From assembly GCF_019805165.1 (NCBI RefSeq), contig NZ_RWIJ01000011.1, positions 77,331 through 141,330 on the forward strand: a stretch of 64,000 nucleotides of DNA, written 5' to 3'. The notes beneath the pieces were generated by a model that saw only the letters and a list, made by a program, of their open reading frames with translations, did no database searches and was not told where the DNA came from. The DNA is from Azospirillum sp. 412522. GTDB lineage: Bacteria; Pseudomonadota; Alphaproteobacteria; Azospirillales; Azospirillaceae. A program made the position numbers and the translations under genes. Shown here one piece after another: positions 28,888 through 38,114 of the stretch; position 1 is the stretch's first letter, and each line of letters opens with the position of its first letter.

Positions 28888-29208
28888 ATGACGACCTTCG
28901 ACGACCGCGAAAAGGCCTTCGAGAACAAGTTCCAGCACGACGAGGACCTGCTCTTCCGCATCCGCGCCCGGCGCGACCGGCTGGCCGGCGAATGGGCCGC
29001 CGACCTGATGGGCCTGTCCGGAGGCGAGGCGGAGGCCTACGCCCGCCAGATCGTGGACACCGACATCGCCACGCCCGGCCCGCACGACATCCGCGACAAG
29101 CTGCGTGCCGACCTGCATGCCCGCGGGGTCGACATCTCCGACCACCGGGTGGAAAAGCAGATGGCGCATTTCCTGGACGTGGCCCGCCAACAGGTCAACC
29201 AAGCCTGA
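28888..29208 (+). CDS. DUF1476 protein, F1Fo-ATPase inhibitor (zeta subunit)
   Basis: A 106-residue helical protein of the DUF1476 family, shown in Paracoccus to be the zeta subunit that blocks reverse rotation of alphaproteobacterial F1-ATPase. The N-terminal inhibitory region is TTFDDREKAFENKFQHDEDL, and FRIRARRDRLAGEWAADLMG follows. The length and motif order are normal. It is monocistronic with its own promoter and AAAGGAG ribosome site. Confidence 0.93.
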   Translation: MTTFDDREKAFENKFQHDEDLLFRIRARRDRLAGEWAADLMGLSGGEAEAYARQIVDTDIATPGPHDIRDKLRADLHARGVDISDHRVEKQMAHFLDVARQQVNQA

Positions 29209-29266
29209 ACCGGCCAAGCCTGAACCGGCGTCTTGCCGGCCCTCCGCCTTCCGTGCGGCGGGCCGG

Positions 29267-30133
29267 CTACTCCGCCGCGCGACGGAGGACGCGCTGGCCG
29301 GCATAGTCGGCGATGCAGCGGATCAGCATGTCGATCTCGCCCTTCAGCCGAACGAAGCCGTCGTGGCGCTCCAGCGTCTCCTCGTTCATGTAGAGGCGCC
29401 GGTTGATCTCAAGCTGGATCGAATGGCGGCCGCGCGCCGGCTCGCCGTAGCGCGCCAGCAGTTCCACCCCCTTGTACGGGTCGTTGATCGCCACGCGATG
29501 GCCGAAGCCGCGCAGGGTCTCCGCCACCAGCCGGACAAACCCCGGTTCGCTGGTGGTGCCGTCGCGATCGCCGATGACGAAGTCCACAGCCAGCGGGTCG
29601 CGCCCGTCCGGCCGCAGCGACGACGGCATCGAATGGCAGTTGACGTGCCAAGCCACGCCGAACCGGTCCACCAGACCATCCAGCGCCAACCGCATCTGGG
29701 CATGGTAGGGCCGGTAATAGCGGTCGATGCGGTCGGCCACCGCCGCCGCCGGCAGCTTCCCGTCATAGAGCGGGACGCCCGGCCGCAGCATGCTGCGGAT
29801 CAGCCCCATCCCCAGCGTGCTGCGCGGAGTCGGGCGCAGCCGCATCGGCAGGTCGCCGTCGATCAGCGCCGGGTCGATGTCGTCGACCGCGCGGTTCACG
29901 TCGATGCAGGTGCGGGGGAACAGCGCGCACAGCAGGGTGGCGCCATGGTCGGGCGCCGTGGCGAACAGCTCCTCGACATGGGTGTCCTCGCCCTGGCGCA
30001 ACAGGGGATGCGGGCAGATCACCCGGAAATCGGCGGGGTAGACGCTGCCGCTGTGCGGCGAGTCGAACAGGACCGGAAGGCGTTCGCCGACCGGGTCGTT
30101 GCGGACAAGAACGTCATCGATCACGAAGCTCAT
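29267..30133 (-). CDS. N-formylglutamate amidohydrolase family protein
   Basis: A 288-residue metal-dependent hydrolase of the FGase family. It has VLFDSPHSGSVYPADFR near the N-terminus, EDTHVEELFATAPDHGATLL, AWHVNCHSMPSS in the middle and HSIQLEINRRLYMNEETLER near the end, matching metal and substrate sites. The family hydrolyses N-formylglutamate in histidine breakdown, but no hut genes are nearby. The window holds a second, divergent member at 57920. It is divergent from the aspartoacylase-like gene. Confidence 0.9.
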   Translation of the reverse strand: MSFVIDDVLVRNDPVGERLPVLFDSPHSGSVYPADFRVICPHPLLRQGEDTHVEELFATAPDHGATLLCALFPRTCIDVNRAVDDIDPALIDGDLPMRLRPTPRSTLGMGLIRSMLRPGVPLYDGKLPAAAVADRIDRYYRPYHAQMRLALDGLVDRFGVAWHVNCHSMPSSLRPDGRDPLAVDFVIGDRDGTTSEPGFVRLVAETLRGFGHRVAINDPYKGVELLARYGEPARGRHSIQLEINRRLYMNEETLERHDGFVRLKGEIDMLIRCIADYAGQRVLRRAAE

Positions 30134-30400
30134 CGACCGCCCCCGTTCAGACCATCCGAGAGTGACAACCGCCAGTTCAATTGCCGCAAGTCCAGCCGCC
30201 GCCTACGTTGATCCGACGGATCCTATAACCCAGGCGTGAAGCCTCAGTCGACGGCAATCCGTCATGATCCTGCCATGCCGCCGCAACACTGCCCCGCGCG
30301 GGTCAGCCGAAAAATCCGCCCCGCCGTGCCGGCCCGGACTGGCGCGGAGTCACTTGGTTCGCCATACTGATCGGAGCGCCCACCGCTGGCGAGCTGCCGC

Positions 30401-31354
30401 TTGACCGACCCGCTCTTCGCTCCCGTAGAACTCACGCCGCCGGACATCGCGCCCTACCGGCGCGGCAACACCGGCATCGATCACGTCACCAGCCTGTCGG
30501 CTACGGAGCCGGGGCCGCATTTGGTGTTGAACGCGCTCGTCCACGGCAACGAACTGTGCGGCGCGATAGCGCTGGATGCCTTGCTGCGCATGGGGCTGCG
30601 GCCGACGCGCGGGCGTCTGACCTTCGTCTTCGCCAACACCGCCGCCTATGCCACCTTCGACCGCCAGAACCCCTATGCCTCGCGCTATCTGGACGAGGAT
30701 TTCAACCGGCTATGGTCGTCCGAGCAGCTCGACGGCCGGCGGGACAGCGTGGAGTTGCGGCGCGCCCGCGTCCTGCGCCCGGTCTACGAGTCGGCGGACC
30801 TGCTGCTCGACCTGCATTCGATGACGGCGGACACCGCGCCGCTGACCCTGTGCGGCCAGACCACGCGCGGGCGCGATCTGGCGCTCGGCCTCGGCTATCC
30901 GGCCTGGGTGGTGGCGGACGGCGGCCATGCCGGCGGCAAGCGGCTGATCGACTATGGCAGCTTCGCCGAGCCGGAGGGGTCGCGCACCGCGATCCTGGTC
31001 GAATGCGGCCAGCACTGGCGGACGGAGACCGCGACGGTGGCGCTGGAAAGCTGCCTGCGCCTGCTTCTCGGACTGGAGATGGTGGAGGTGCCGGCCACCG
31101 GCCCGCGCCTGCGCCCTCGCACCGATCCGCAGCGCGTTGTCGAGGTCACCGACGCCATCACGGCATCGAGCGAGCGTTTCCGCTTCACCGCGCCGTTCCT
31201 GGGCATGGAGGTGATCGGCCGCGCCGGCACCGTCATCGGCTGGGACGACGACCGCGCGATCGTGACCCCCCACGACGACTGCGTCCTGATCATGCCCGCC
31301 CGCCGCGTGAAATCCGGCCAGACCGCGGTGCGGCTGGGGCGGATCGTCGGGTGA
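30401..31354 (+). CDS. Succinylglutamate desuccinylase/aspartoacylase family hydrolase (M14-like)
   Basis: A 317-residue zinc hydrolase of the AstE/aspartoacylase family. Zinc ligands are in NALVHGNELCGA (H-x2-E) and DLLLDLHSMT, with the DEDFNRLW substrate motif between and ILVECGQHW carrying the catalytic Glu. It probably removes an acyl group from an N-acyl amino acid; the substrate is unknown. The only fitting start is TTG at 30401 with GAGCTG upstream. The neighbouring divergent N-formylglutamate amidohydrolase suggests a shared theme of amide-linked acyl amino acids. Confidence 0.88.
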   Translation: MTDPLFAPVELTPPDIAPYRRGNTGIDHVTSLSATEPGPHLVLNALVHGNELCGAIALDALLRMGLRPTRGRLTFVFANTAAYATFDRQNPYASRYLDEDFNRLWSSEQLDGRRDSVELRRARVLRPVYESADLLLDLHSMTADTAPLTLCGQTTRGRDLALGLGYPAWVVADGGHAGGKRLIDYGSFAEPEGSRTAILVECGQHWRTETATVALESCLRLLLGLEMVEVPATGPRLRPRTDPQRVVEVTDAITASSERFRFTAPFLGMEVIGRAGTVIGWDDDRAIVTPHDDCVLIMPARRVKSGQTAVRLGRIVG

Positions 31355-31378
31355 GTGCGGTGAAGCCGCGCCGGCTCC

Positions 31379-31906
31379 TCACTTCCCCGCCGGCTTGCCC
31401 TTCGTCCAGGTCGCGTTGGCGCTGAACAGCGGCACGGTGGAGATCGAGGTCTTGGCCGAGGCGTCCTTCACCTGTCGGCTGTACACCACATAAACCAGCG
31501 TGTCGTTCGGCCGGTCGTAGATGCGGCGGATGGCGATCGACTTGAAGATCAGGCTCTTCCGTTCGGAGAAGACCTCCTCCCCCTTCTGCGACAGGTCGAT
31601 GTCGCCGACGGTGACCGCCCCGGTCTGGCGGCAGGCGATGGAGGCGTTGGACGGATCCTCGAACCAGTTGCCCTTGCTCAGCCGGTCGATCAGGCTGCGG
31701 TCGAAATCGACGAGGTGGCAGGTGATGCCCTTCACCTTGGGGTCCTCGATCGCCTGGACCTGCAGGCCGTTGCCGGTCCAGTCGTTGGAAAAGCGGCCGA
31801 TCACGTCGTCCGCCGCCAGCGCCGGGCGCAGCGGAAGCCCGGCGATCAGCAGGCCCAGAACCAAAAGGCCGGTGGAAACGTTCATCAGGGGAAACGGGCT
31901 GCGCAT
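31379..31906 (-). CDS. creA: CreA family periplasmic protein
   Basis: A 175-residue exported protein with a signal peptide at 1-31 (MNVSTGLLVLGLLIAGLPLR ending ALA). The mature part has DDVIGRFSNDWTGNGLQVQA, VKGITCHLVDFDRSLIDRL and NASIACRQTG, typical of CreA. Two cysteines may form a disulfide. Its function is unknown despite the name. It is convergent with the aspartoacylase-like gene, with 24 bp between stops. Confidence 0.93.
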   Translation of the reverse strand: MRSPFPLMNVSTGLLVLGLLIAGLPLRPALAADDVIGRFSNDWTGNGLQVQAIEDPKVKGITCHLVDFDRSLIDRLSKGNWFEDPSNASIACRQTGAVTVGDIDLSQKGEEVFSERKSLIFKSIAIRRIYDRPNDTLVYVVYSRQVKDASAKTSISTVPLFSANATWTKGKPAGK

Positions 31907-32031
31907 CGCGACTGGGTCTCCGGCAAGGACGGGCGGGGACCGCGAGCGGCGCGGTCCGGCAAAACACTCCCCTAGATCGGAGGGTCGGGCGCCACCGTCA
32001 AGCGCCCTCCTCCGGAGGTCCGGCCCCCGCG

Positions 32032-33192
32032 ATGACAGACCGCAGCCAGTTCGCCTCCATTCCCCCTGCGCGCCCTCCCGCGCCCGAGGCTCCGCTCGCC
32101 GGCACGCCGGAACCCGCGACCGCCCCCCTGCCCCCGCCCGGCCACCGCCGCGACCCGCTGACCGTCGCCGTCGTCGGCCTGTTCGTCATCGCCGTGCTGT
32201 TCGCCCTGTATTTCGGGCGCGACGTGCTGCTGCCGATCATGCTGGCGCTGATCCTCAGCTTCCTGCTGCGGCCGCTGGTCCGCGCTCTCTACCGCGTCCG
32301 CGTGCCGGAGGGAATCGGGGCGGCCATCATGGTGGTCACGCTGTTCGGCGGCGTGCTGCTGGCGGTCTACACCCTGTCGGGTCCGGCGGCGGAGTGGGTC
32401 AACCGCATGCCGCGGGTCATGCACGAGCTTGAATTCAAGCTGGGCGACATCCGCGCCGGCATCGAACGCGCCCGCGAAGCGTCGCGCCAGATCGAGCAGA
32501 TCACCAAGGAGACCGGCAACGAGGCCGGGCCGGTGCGCGAGGTGGTGGTGCGCGGTCCGACGCTGATGGAGCAGGCGGTCAGCCAGGTCGAATCGGTGCT
32601 CGCCAATGTCGTCATCCTGCTGGTGCTGCTCTATTTCTTCCTGGCGCGGGGCCGACATTCGCTGGAGGCGTTGATCGGAACCATGCGCAACGTCGACGAC
32701 CGCGTGCATTACGCCATGGTCGCGGCGACGCTGCAGCAGAACATCGCCGCCTATCTGCTGACCATCACCGTCATCAACGCGATCCTGGGGCTGGCGACCG
32801 GGCTGGTGATGTGGCTGTGGGGCCTGCCCAACCCGGCGCTGTGGGGGGTGATGGTGGCGCTGGCCAACTACATCCCCTTCATCGGCCCGGCGGTGATGAC
32901 CGGCGTGTTCTTCCTGGTCTCCGTCCTGACCTTCGACGGCATCGGCACCATCGTCCTGCCGCCGCTGTCCTTCGTGGCGCTGACGACGATCGAGGGCAAC
33001 TTCCTTACCCCGATGATCGTCGGCCGCCGGCTGTCGCTGAACCCCATCGCAGTGTTCGTGTCGATCCTGTTCTGGGGCTGGCTGTGGGGCATCCCCGGCG
33101 CACTGCTGGCCGTGCCGATCCTGGCGATCCTGAAGATCCTGTTCGACGCGCACGAGCCGTTGAAGCCGGTCGGAGCACTGCTTGGGGATTGA
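32032..33192 (+). CDS. AI-2E family transporter (TqsA/PerM-like)
   Basis: A 386-residue inner-membrane protein of the AI-2E family with a Pro-rich cytosolic N-terminus of ~40 residues. Eight helices follow, among them VVGLFVIAVLFALYFGRDVL, LPIMLALILSFLLRPLVRAL and VVILLVLLYFFLARGRHSLE. The C-terminal half has NYIPFIGPAVMTGVFFLVS and the GWLWGIPGALLAVPILAILK motif. Family members export autoinducer-2 or act in osmotic or fatty-acid handling; the substrate here is unknown. Confidence 0.93.
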   Translation: MTDRSQFASIPPARPPAPEAPLAGTPEPATAPLPPPGHRRDPLTVAVVGLFVIAVLFALYFGRDVLLPIMLALILSFLLRPLVRALYRVRVPEGIGAAIMVVTLFGGVLLAVYTLSGPAAEWVNRMPRVMHELEFKLGDIRAGIERAREASRQIEQITKETGNEAGPVREVVVRGPTLMEQAVSQVESVLANVVILLVLLYFFLARGRHSLEALIGTMRNVDDRVHYAMVAATLQQNIAAYLLTITVINAILGLATGLVMWLWGLPNPALWGVMVALANYIPFIGPAVMTGVFFLVSVLTFDGIGTIVLPPLSFVALTTIEGNFLTPMIVGRRLSLNPIAVFVSILFWGWLWGIPGALLAVPILAILKILFDAHEPLKPVGALLGD

Positions 33193-33217
33193 GGAGGCCG
33201 CCCTCAAGCCCTCTCCG

Positions 33218-34231
33218 TCACGCCACCGAAGCCAGCGGCAGGTTCACCAGCAGGTTCTGCGGCTTCAGCTTCAGCCGCCGCCCTTCCGTCATCGCCAGCC
33301 CCAGATAGACCGGCCGCCCGGCAAGGTCGGGGCGCATGGCGGCGGGGTCGGCGAAGTCCAGGCGGAACAGGGCGAGGATGCGGGCCAGCCGTTCCTCCCC
33401 GACCTCCACCCCATTGTAGAGATCGTTGAGGATGGCGGTGGCGGAACTGTCCAGCCCGACATGCCAGACCCAGCGGTCGTCGCGGATGTTCTGCACCGGC
33501 TGGATGCCGACCGTCACGCCCAGGAAATGGGCGACCCAGGCCTCCAGCACGCGGGCCAGCGCATCCAGCCCGGCGGCGGCGAAGGTGATGTCCAGCACCG
33601 TGTCGTGGCGGGCGTCGCGGCCCCAGTAGAGCGGATGGTTGGTCTCGTCCAGGATGTCCAGCTCGACGCTGCGCGGCGCGGTGCCGGCCTCCACCACCAG
33701 ACGGCCCAGCGAGCCGAAGCCGCCCGACGCCGCCATCGTCTCCACAATCTCGGCATCGGCGACGCGGACTCGGCCGTCCTCCACCGATACCGTCTGTTCG
33801 CGGAAGAACAGCTCCCCCGCCCGCGCGCGCAGGCCGGACGGGGTTTCATCGAGGATGCCGCGCAGGATGGCGTGGACCAGCTGGTCGATGAACAGGCCGG
33901 GCACGCCGCGGGCGCCTTCGCGGAACAGGCGGATGTAGCACCCCTCCAATGTCCCGGCGGCCAGCAGCCGGTCACGGAAGGACAGCCAGACCTGGAAGTT
34001 ATCCCGCGCGTCGGCGTCGGCGATGGCGTCGAGCAGGGGCGCGGGCACCGTCCGCGCCGGATCGTCCAGCAAGGCGGCGTGCAGCGTACGCTCGGCGTCG
34101 CAGGCCTCCTCCGGCGGGCGCATCTCCGGCCGCAGAAGATAGGCGCGCAGGAAATCGGGCGTCACCGCCAGATGGTTGTCGGCGTCGCGGGTCAACAGGT
34201 GGAAACCGGACGCCGTCCAGAAATCGGTCAT
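33218..34231 (-). CDS. DUF6352 family protein
   Basis: A 337-residue soluble protein of unknown function, likely the DUF6352 family seen in Rhodospirillales. It begins MTDFWTASGFHLLTRDADNH and includes LRAYLLRPEMRPPEEACDAE, GCYIRLFREGARGVPGLFID, and a C-terminal ILNDLYNGVEVGEERLARIL. No catalytic pattern is visible. The ATG at 34231 is chosen; a GTG four codons earlier is possible. It is in the same direction as the downstream-reading hydrolase gene at 34262, with a 30-bp gap. Confidence 0.75.
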   Translation of the reverse strand: MTDFWTASGFHLLTRDADNHLAVTPDFLRAYLLRPEMRPPEEACDAERTLHAALLDDPARTVPAPLLDAIADADARDNFQVWLSFRDRLLAAGTLEGCYIRLFREGARGVPGLFIDQLVHAILRGILDETPSGLRARAGELFFREQTVSVEDGRVRVADAEIVETMAASGGFGSLGRLVVEAGTAPRSVELDILDETNHPLYWGRDARHDTVLDITFAAAGLDALARVLEAWVAHFLGVTVGIQPVQNIRDDRWVWHVGLDSSATAILNDLYNGVEVGEERLARILALFRLDFADPAAMRPDLAGRPVYLGLAMTEGRRLKLKPQNLLVNLPLASVA

Positions 34232-34261
34232 GCTGCTGGGCACCTCTGGTCCTGAAGGCCC

Positions 34262-35338
34262 CTATCCGACGACAGAGCCGGTAGCCGGCGCAAGGGACTT
34301 GTTGCCGAGCGTCCTGTCGAGAAAGGCGTCGATGTCCGCCCACACCCGGTCGCGGATGGCATCGCATTCCATCAGCACCTCGTGCCGCGCGCCGGGATAC
34401 TCCACCAGATGGGCGTTGCCGAGCCGGGCGGCCACCATGCGATGCGCCGCCGCCCGAACCACCCGGTCCTCCGGCGCGCTGAGCAGCAGCACCGGCGTGC
34501 GCACCCGCTCCAGCGGCACGGTTTGGCGCAGCGCATCCTCCGCATCGAGCGCGGCGGCGACCCAGGCGAAGCTGACCCCGCCGACCCGCAGCTCCGGACG
34601 TTCGGCAAAGGGACCGTGGTAGGCGGCATAGCGCCGCGGATCGGCGGTGATCTTGTTGTCCGGGCTGAAGCGCCCATCCTGCGGATCGTAATCGCCCTGC
34701 CACAGCGCATAGCGCGCACCCCAGCCGCAACCGACACCGAGGCCCGCCAGCACCCGCACCAGCCAGCGCGGCAGCGGCCCGCTGTGGATGGCATACATCG
34801 GCGCCGACAGCAGGACGGCGGCGTAACGTCCGGGATCGTCGGCGGCATGGCGGGCCAGCGCCAGCGTCGCCACCAGCCCGCCCATCGAATGGGCCAGCAG
34901 GATCACCGGCCCGCCCGTCTCCGCCGCAACCGGCGCCACCACCTGGCGATAGACCTCGTCGAGATCGTCGACCAGGGTCGCGAAGTCGGTCAGATGATGA
35001 ATCTGCCGGTTGGGCAGCGGCCGGTCGGACAGGCCCTGGTTGCGCCAGTCGAGCGCCACCACGCGGAAGCCGCGGGCGGTCAGCGCGTCCACGGTCTCGG
35101 CATATTTCTCGATGAACTCCGCCCGGCCGGTCAGCACCAGCGCCGTGCCGCGGCTCCCCTCCGGCACCGGCCAGACGGCGACGCGCAGCCGGACGCCGTC
35201 CGGCATCACGACGTGGCGCATCTCCACCGCAGCGGCGGCCGGAGCGCCAGCCGGAGCGGCAGCGCTGCCGGTGGCGAGGTCCGTCGCGACTTCGGATGCC
35301 GCGAATCCGGATTCAGTCCAAGCGGCATCATCGGCCAT
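34262..35338 (-). CDS. Alpha/beta hydrolase, lysophospholipase / monoacylglycerol lipase type
   Basis: A 358-residue serine hydrolase. After an Ala-rich N-terminus of ~45 residues come VMPDGVRLRVAVWPVPEG, the oxyanion-side ALVLTGRAEFIEKY, FRVVALDWRNQGLSDR and the nucleophile elbow LLAHSMGGLVATLAL. The Asp and His come from LLLSAPEDRVV and the final PGARHEVLMECD. This order is that of PldB-like lysophospholipases. The ATG at 35338 has GGGGAGAAAG upstream. The DUF6352 gene follows on the same strand. Confidence 0.9.
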   Translation of the reverse strand: MADDAAWTESGFAASEVATDLATGSAAAPAGAPAAAAVEMRHVVMPDGVRLRVAVWPVPEGSRGTALVLTGRAEFIEKYAETVDALTARGFRVVALDWRNQGLSDRPLPNRQIHHLTDFATLVDDLDEVYRQVVAPVAAETGGPVILLAHSMGGLVATLALARHAADDPGRYAAVLLSAPMYAIHSGPLPRWLVRVLAGLGVGCGWGARYALWQGDYDPQDGRFSPDNKITADPRRYAAYHGPFAERPELRVGGVSFAWVAAALDAEDALRQTVPLERVRTPVLLLSAPEDRVVRAAAHRMVAARLGNAHLVEYPGARHEVLMECDAIRDRVWADIDAFLDRTLGNKSLAPATGSVVG

Positions 35339-35507
35339 GCTTTCTCCCCTGATCGTTGCATTGCAGATCGGAAGGGCGCCCGAAGGAACCACCCATTCCG
35401 AATTCGCCAAGATATCGGAAACCAGAAATAGTAGCGACTTCTTTCATCGCTTCTCCGAGGGAACTCTTTTCCTTGAATGGCGTTGGTCCGCCGTTGGAGG
35501 TGTACCG

Positions 35508-36095
35508 ATGAAGACAACACGCATCATCGTCCTGGCGCTTGCCGCCGCGACCCTGAGCGGGACTGCCGTCCCGGTGCTGGCAAATGAAAAGGCCAAGGTT
35601 CCGCCCGTGCATGTCGAGCATGAGGATGGCGAGGAGATCCTCGTCCACAAGGGGGAAGCGTCCTTCTATAGCCAGAAGTTCCATGGCCGCACCACGGCCA
35701 ACGGCGAAACGATGAACCAGAACAAGCCGACCGCCGCGTCCCGCACCCTGCCGCTCGGCGCCAAGGCGACCGTCACCAACCAGGAGAACGGCAAGAGCGT
35801 CGACGTCATCGTCAACGACCGCGGACCCTACGTCGACGGCCGCGTGATCGACCTGTCGCGCTCCGCCGCCAGGAAGCTCGACATGATCGAGGACGGCACC
35901 GCGCCGGTGAAGGTCGAGGTCAAGCCGTCGGAGCAGCCGACCGACACCGCCCGTGAAAAGGTGGAGGAAAAGGTGGATCAGCTTACCCCCGACAGCCGGG
36001 TCGCCCAGGGGGAAGCCCGCCGGAATGGCAGCAGCGGCGGCAATAGCGGCGGCAGCAGAAGCGACACAGTGTCGCACTCCGGTTCCGGCAAATAA
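35508..36095 (+). CDS. RlpA-like double-psi beta-barrel exported protein
   Basis: A 195-residue protein with a signal peptide (1-26, ending VPVLA). A DPBB/RlpA domain at ~45-125 follows: GEASFYSQKFHGRTTANGET, AASRTLPLGAKATVTN, and VIVNDRGPYVDGRVIDLSRS, which carries the conserved Asp and Arg. A charged, Ser/Gly-rich tail ends the protein; no SPOR domain is present. RlpA proteins are peptidoglycan lytic transglycosylases acting on the septum, so this may be a shorter periplasmic relative. There is no lipobox cysteine. Confidence 0.9.
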   Translation: MKTTRIIVLALAAATLSGTAVPVLANEKAKVPPVHVEHEDGEEILVHKGEASFYSQKFHGRTTANGETMNQNKPTAASRTLPLGAKATVTNQENGKSVDVIVNDRGPYVDGRVIDLSRSAARKLDMIEDGTAPVKVEVKPSEQPTDTAREKVEEKVDQLTPDSRVAQGEARRNGSSGGNSGGSRSDTVSHSGSGK

Positions 36096-36559
36096 TGCTG
36101 CGGTGCGGCGAAGTCGGACCCCGATTCGCCGCATCCGCTGCCGGATTTTTATTGTGCCGGCGAACCAACAGTCACCATATGGTCAAGCTGTTGAAAAGAA
36201 GCGGACTTCCCAACCCGGATTCCGACTGGTGGCGGAAAAGTCGCAGTCATGGCATCGCGCCCGGCAGGTCCGCATGAGCTTTTCGATAAGCCACTGATCC
36301 GACGAAATTTCCCACTTGTTACCTCGGTCCCTAAGTAATCCTGTACCGCCTTTCCAGCTTCCATTGCGCCAAAGCGTGTCGAAGGAAGCGGTCGTCCCCT
36401 ATGCTGACTTGTGCGGAACGTTAGAGATTTTTTTGCATTTTTGGAGGAGACGTGGTGCCATTCCCCTCGCTGCGGCGCACATGACGCATTGCAGCGAACG
36501 GCGCGACGCCCAGGCGCCAGACGCCGGAACAGGCACCGAGAGAAAGAGGAATTGCTGCG
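36096..36559. other. Intergenic region, 464 bp, without a recognised gene
   Basis: The stretch between rlpA and the MaoC gene is less GC-rich in its middle (36150-36450) and contains a T-rich patch at 36427-36442. Short open frames here have no ribosome site. I see no tRNA, no strong hairpin and no repeat. It probably carries the promoter of the MaoC hydratase gene, whose AAAGAGGAA ribosome site is at 36543-36551. Confidence 0.5.
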
Positions 36560-37009
36560 ATGGACGACGTGCGTCAGGTCCGCAAGGATACCGAAGGCTA
36601 CTGCATCGAAGACCTGTCCGTCGGCATGACGGCCAGCTTCGCCAAGACGGTGACGGAGGCCGACATCATCCTGTTCGCAGGCATCTCCGGCGATACCAAC
36701 CCGGTCCACATCAACCAGGAATACGCCGCCACCACCATGTTCCAGGGCCGCATCGCACACGGCATGCTGACGGTCGGCTTCATTTCGGCCGTTCTCGGCA
36801 CCAAGCTGCCCGGACCGGGCTGCATCTACATGAGCCAGACGCTGAAGTTCAAGGCGCCGGTCCGCGCCGGCGACACCGTCACCGCCCGCGCCACAGTGAC
36901 CGAGCTGATCCCGGAAAAGCGCCGCTGCGTCATCAAGACCGTCTGCACCGTCGGCGAGACCGTGGTGGTCGAGGGCGAGGCGCTGCTGATGGTCCCGTCC
37001 CGCGGCTGA
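36560..37009 (+). CDS. MaoC family (R)-enoyl-CoA hydratase (PhaJ-like)
   Basis: A 149-residue hot-dog fold hydratase. The hydratase-2 motif with its catalytic Asp and His is FAGISGDTNPVHINQEYAAT, followed by the GRIAHGMLTVGFISAVLGT helix. Such enzymes convert trans-2-enoyl-CoA to (R)-3-hydroxyacyl-CoA and may feed polyhydroxyalkanoate synthesis. The N-terminal ~15 residues precede the fold. It lies 147 bp before ribF, separated by a hairpin. Confidence 0.92.
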   Translation: MDDVRQVRKDTEGYCIEDLSVGMTASFAKTVTEADIILFAGISGDTNPVHINQEYAATTMFQGRIAHGMLTVGFISAVLGTKLPGPGCIYMSQTLKFKAPVRAGDTVTARATVTELIPEKRRCVIKTVCTVGETVVVEGEALLMVPSRG

Positions 37010-37065
37010 TTGCCAAAGGCGGTTGATCGCCCACGGTCGATCGGGCTGCTTGCGGGCGTAAAACA

Positions 37066-37092
37066 CGCCGGCGCGTTTACCCCGCGCCGGCG
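37066..37092 (+). terminator. GC hairpin between the MaoC gene and ribF
   Basis: CGCCGGCGCG (37066-37075) pairs perfectly with CGCGCCGGCG (37083-37092) around a 7-nt loop, 57 bp after the hydratase stop. There is no T-run, so termination would be inefficient or Rho-aided. Confidence 0.5.
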
Positions 37093-37156
37093 TCGGTCTA
37101 TATAGACGCCCGAGCAAGCGGACCCGCCGGGGTCCGCCCACAGCACCGGGGCGCGC

Positions 37157-38098
37157 ATGCGACTGTACAGACACACCGCCGACCTGCCGGCCGAGGAGCG
37201 GGGCGCCGTCGTGGCGCTCGGCAATTTCGACGGCGTCCATCGCGGGCATCAGACGGTCATCGGCACCGCCCAGCGCCTTGCCGCGGAGATGGGCGCCCCG
37301 TCGGCCGTCGTCACCTTCGAACCGCACCCGCGCAGCGTCTTCCGTCCCGAGGACCCGCCCTTCCGCCTGACGCCCTTCCGCGTCAAGACCCGCCACATCG
37401 AGGCGCTGGGCGTCGACCAGCTGATCGTCTGCCATTTCGACGACGGCTTCCGCCACAAGACCGCGCAGGCCTTCGTCGACGAAATTCTGGTCGGCGGGCT
37501 GGGCGTGCGGCATGTCGTCTGCGGCTATGATTTCCTATTCGGGCACAAGCGGTCGGGCGATCCCGCCTTCCTGCTCCAGGCCGGGCGCGCCCGGGGTTTC
37601 GGCGTGACCGAGGTCGGGCCGGTGTCGGACGAACAGGGCGGCGTCTATTCCTCCACCCGCGCGCGTGACGCGCTGACCGCCGGCCGGCCGCGCGAGGCCG
37701 CCTATGTGCTGGGCCACCCCTGGGAGATCGAGGGACGCGTCGTCCATGGCGACCAGCGCGGCCGCACCATCGGCTTCCCCACCGCCAACATCGAGTTGGG
37801 CGAGTACCTTCGTCCGGCTTTCGGCGTCTATGCGGTGCGCGCCGGCATCGACCGCGGCGGCGAGACCGTCTGGCTGCCGGGCGTCGCCAATCTCGGCGCC
37901 CGCCCCACCGTCGACGGCACGGTGGCCCGGCTGGAGGCCCACCTGTTCGATGTCGATCTCGACCTCTACGATCTTCATCTGCGGGTCCAGATGATCGATT
38001 TCCTGCGGCCGGAGATGAAGTTCCCCAGCTTCGACGCGCTGAAGGACCAGATCGTGCAGGACGCCGCCGCCGCCCGCGCCGTGCTGGCGGCCGGCTGA
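37157..38098 (+). CDS. ribF: Bifunctional riboflavin kinase / FAD synthetase (RibF)
   Basis: A 313-residue enzyme making FMN from riboflavin and then FAD. The N-terminal adenylyltransferase domain has VVALGNFDGVHRGHQTVIG and VCGYDFLFGHKRSGD with SSTRARDALTAG. The C-terminal kinase domain shows GRTIGFPTANIEL and ARPTVDGTVARLEAHLFD. The length and domain order are standard. A small gene follows 16 bp downstream. Confidence 0.97.
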   Translation: MRLYRHTADLPAEERGAVVALGNFDGVHRGHQTVIGTAQRLAAEMGAPSAVVTFEPHPRSVFRPEDPPFRLTPFRVKTRHIEALGVDQLIVCHFDDGFRHKTAQAFVDEILVGGLGVRHVVCGYDFLFGHKRSGDPAFLLQAGRARGFGVTEVGPVSDEQGGVYSSTRARDALTAGRPREAAYVLGHPWEIEGRVVHGDQRGRTIGFPTANIELGEYLRPAFGVYAVRAGIDRGGETVWLPGVANLGARPTVDGTVARLEAHLFDVDLDLYDLHLRVQMIDFLRPEMKFPSFDALKDQIVQDAAAARAVLAAG

Positions 38099-38114
38099 TC
38101 GGAGGGAGCCGGAC

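Noticed and set aside
29267..31354. The divergent amidohydrolase and aspartoacylase-like genes as part of a histidine-utilisation (hut) locus
   Set aside because: No hutU, hutH, hutI or hutC is nearby, so the formylglutamate label reflects family only.
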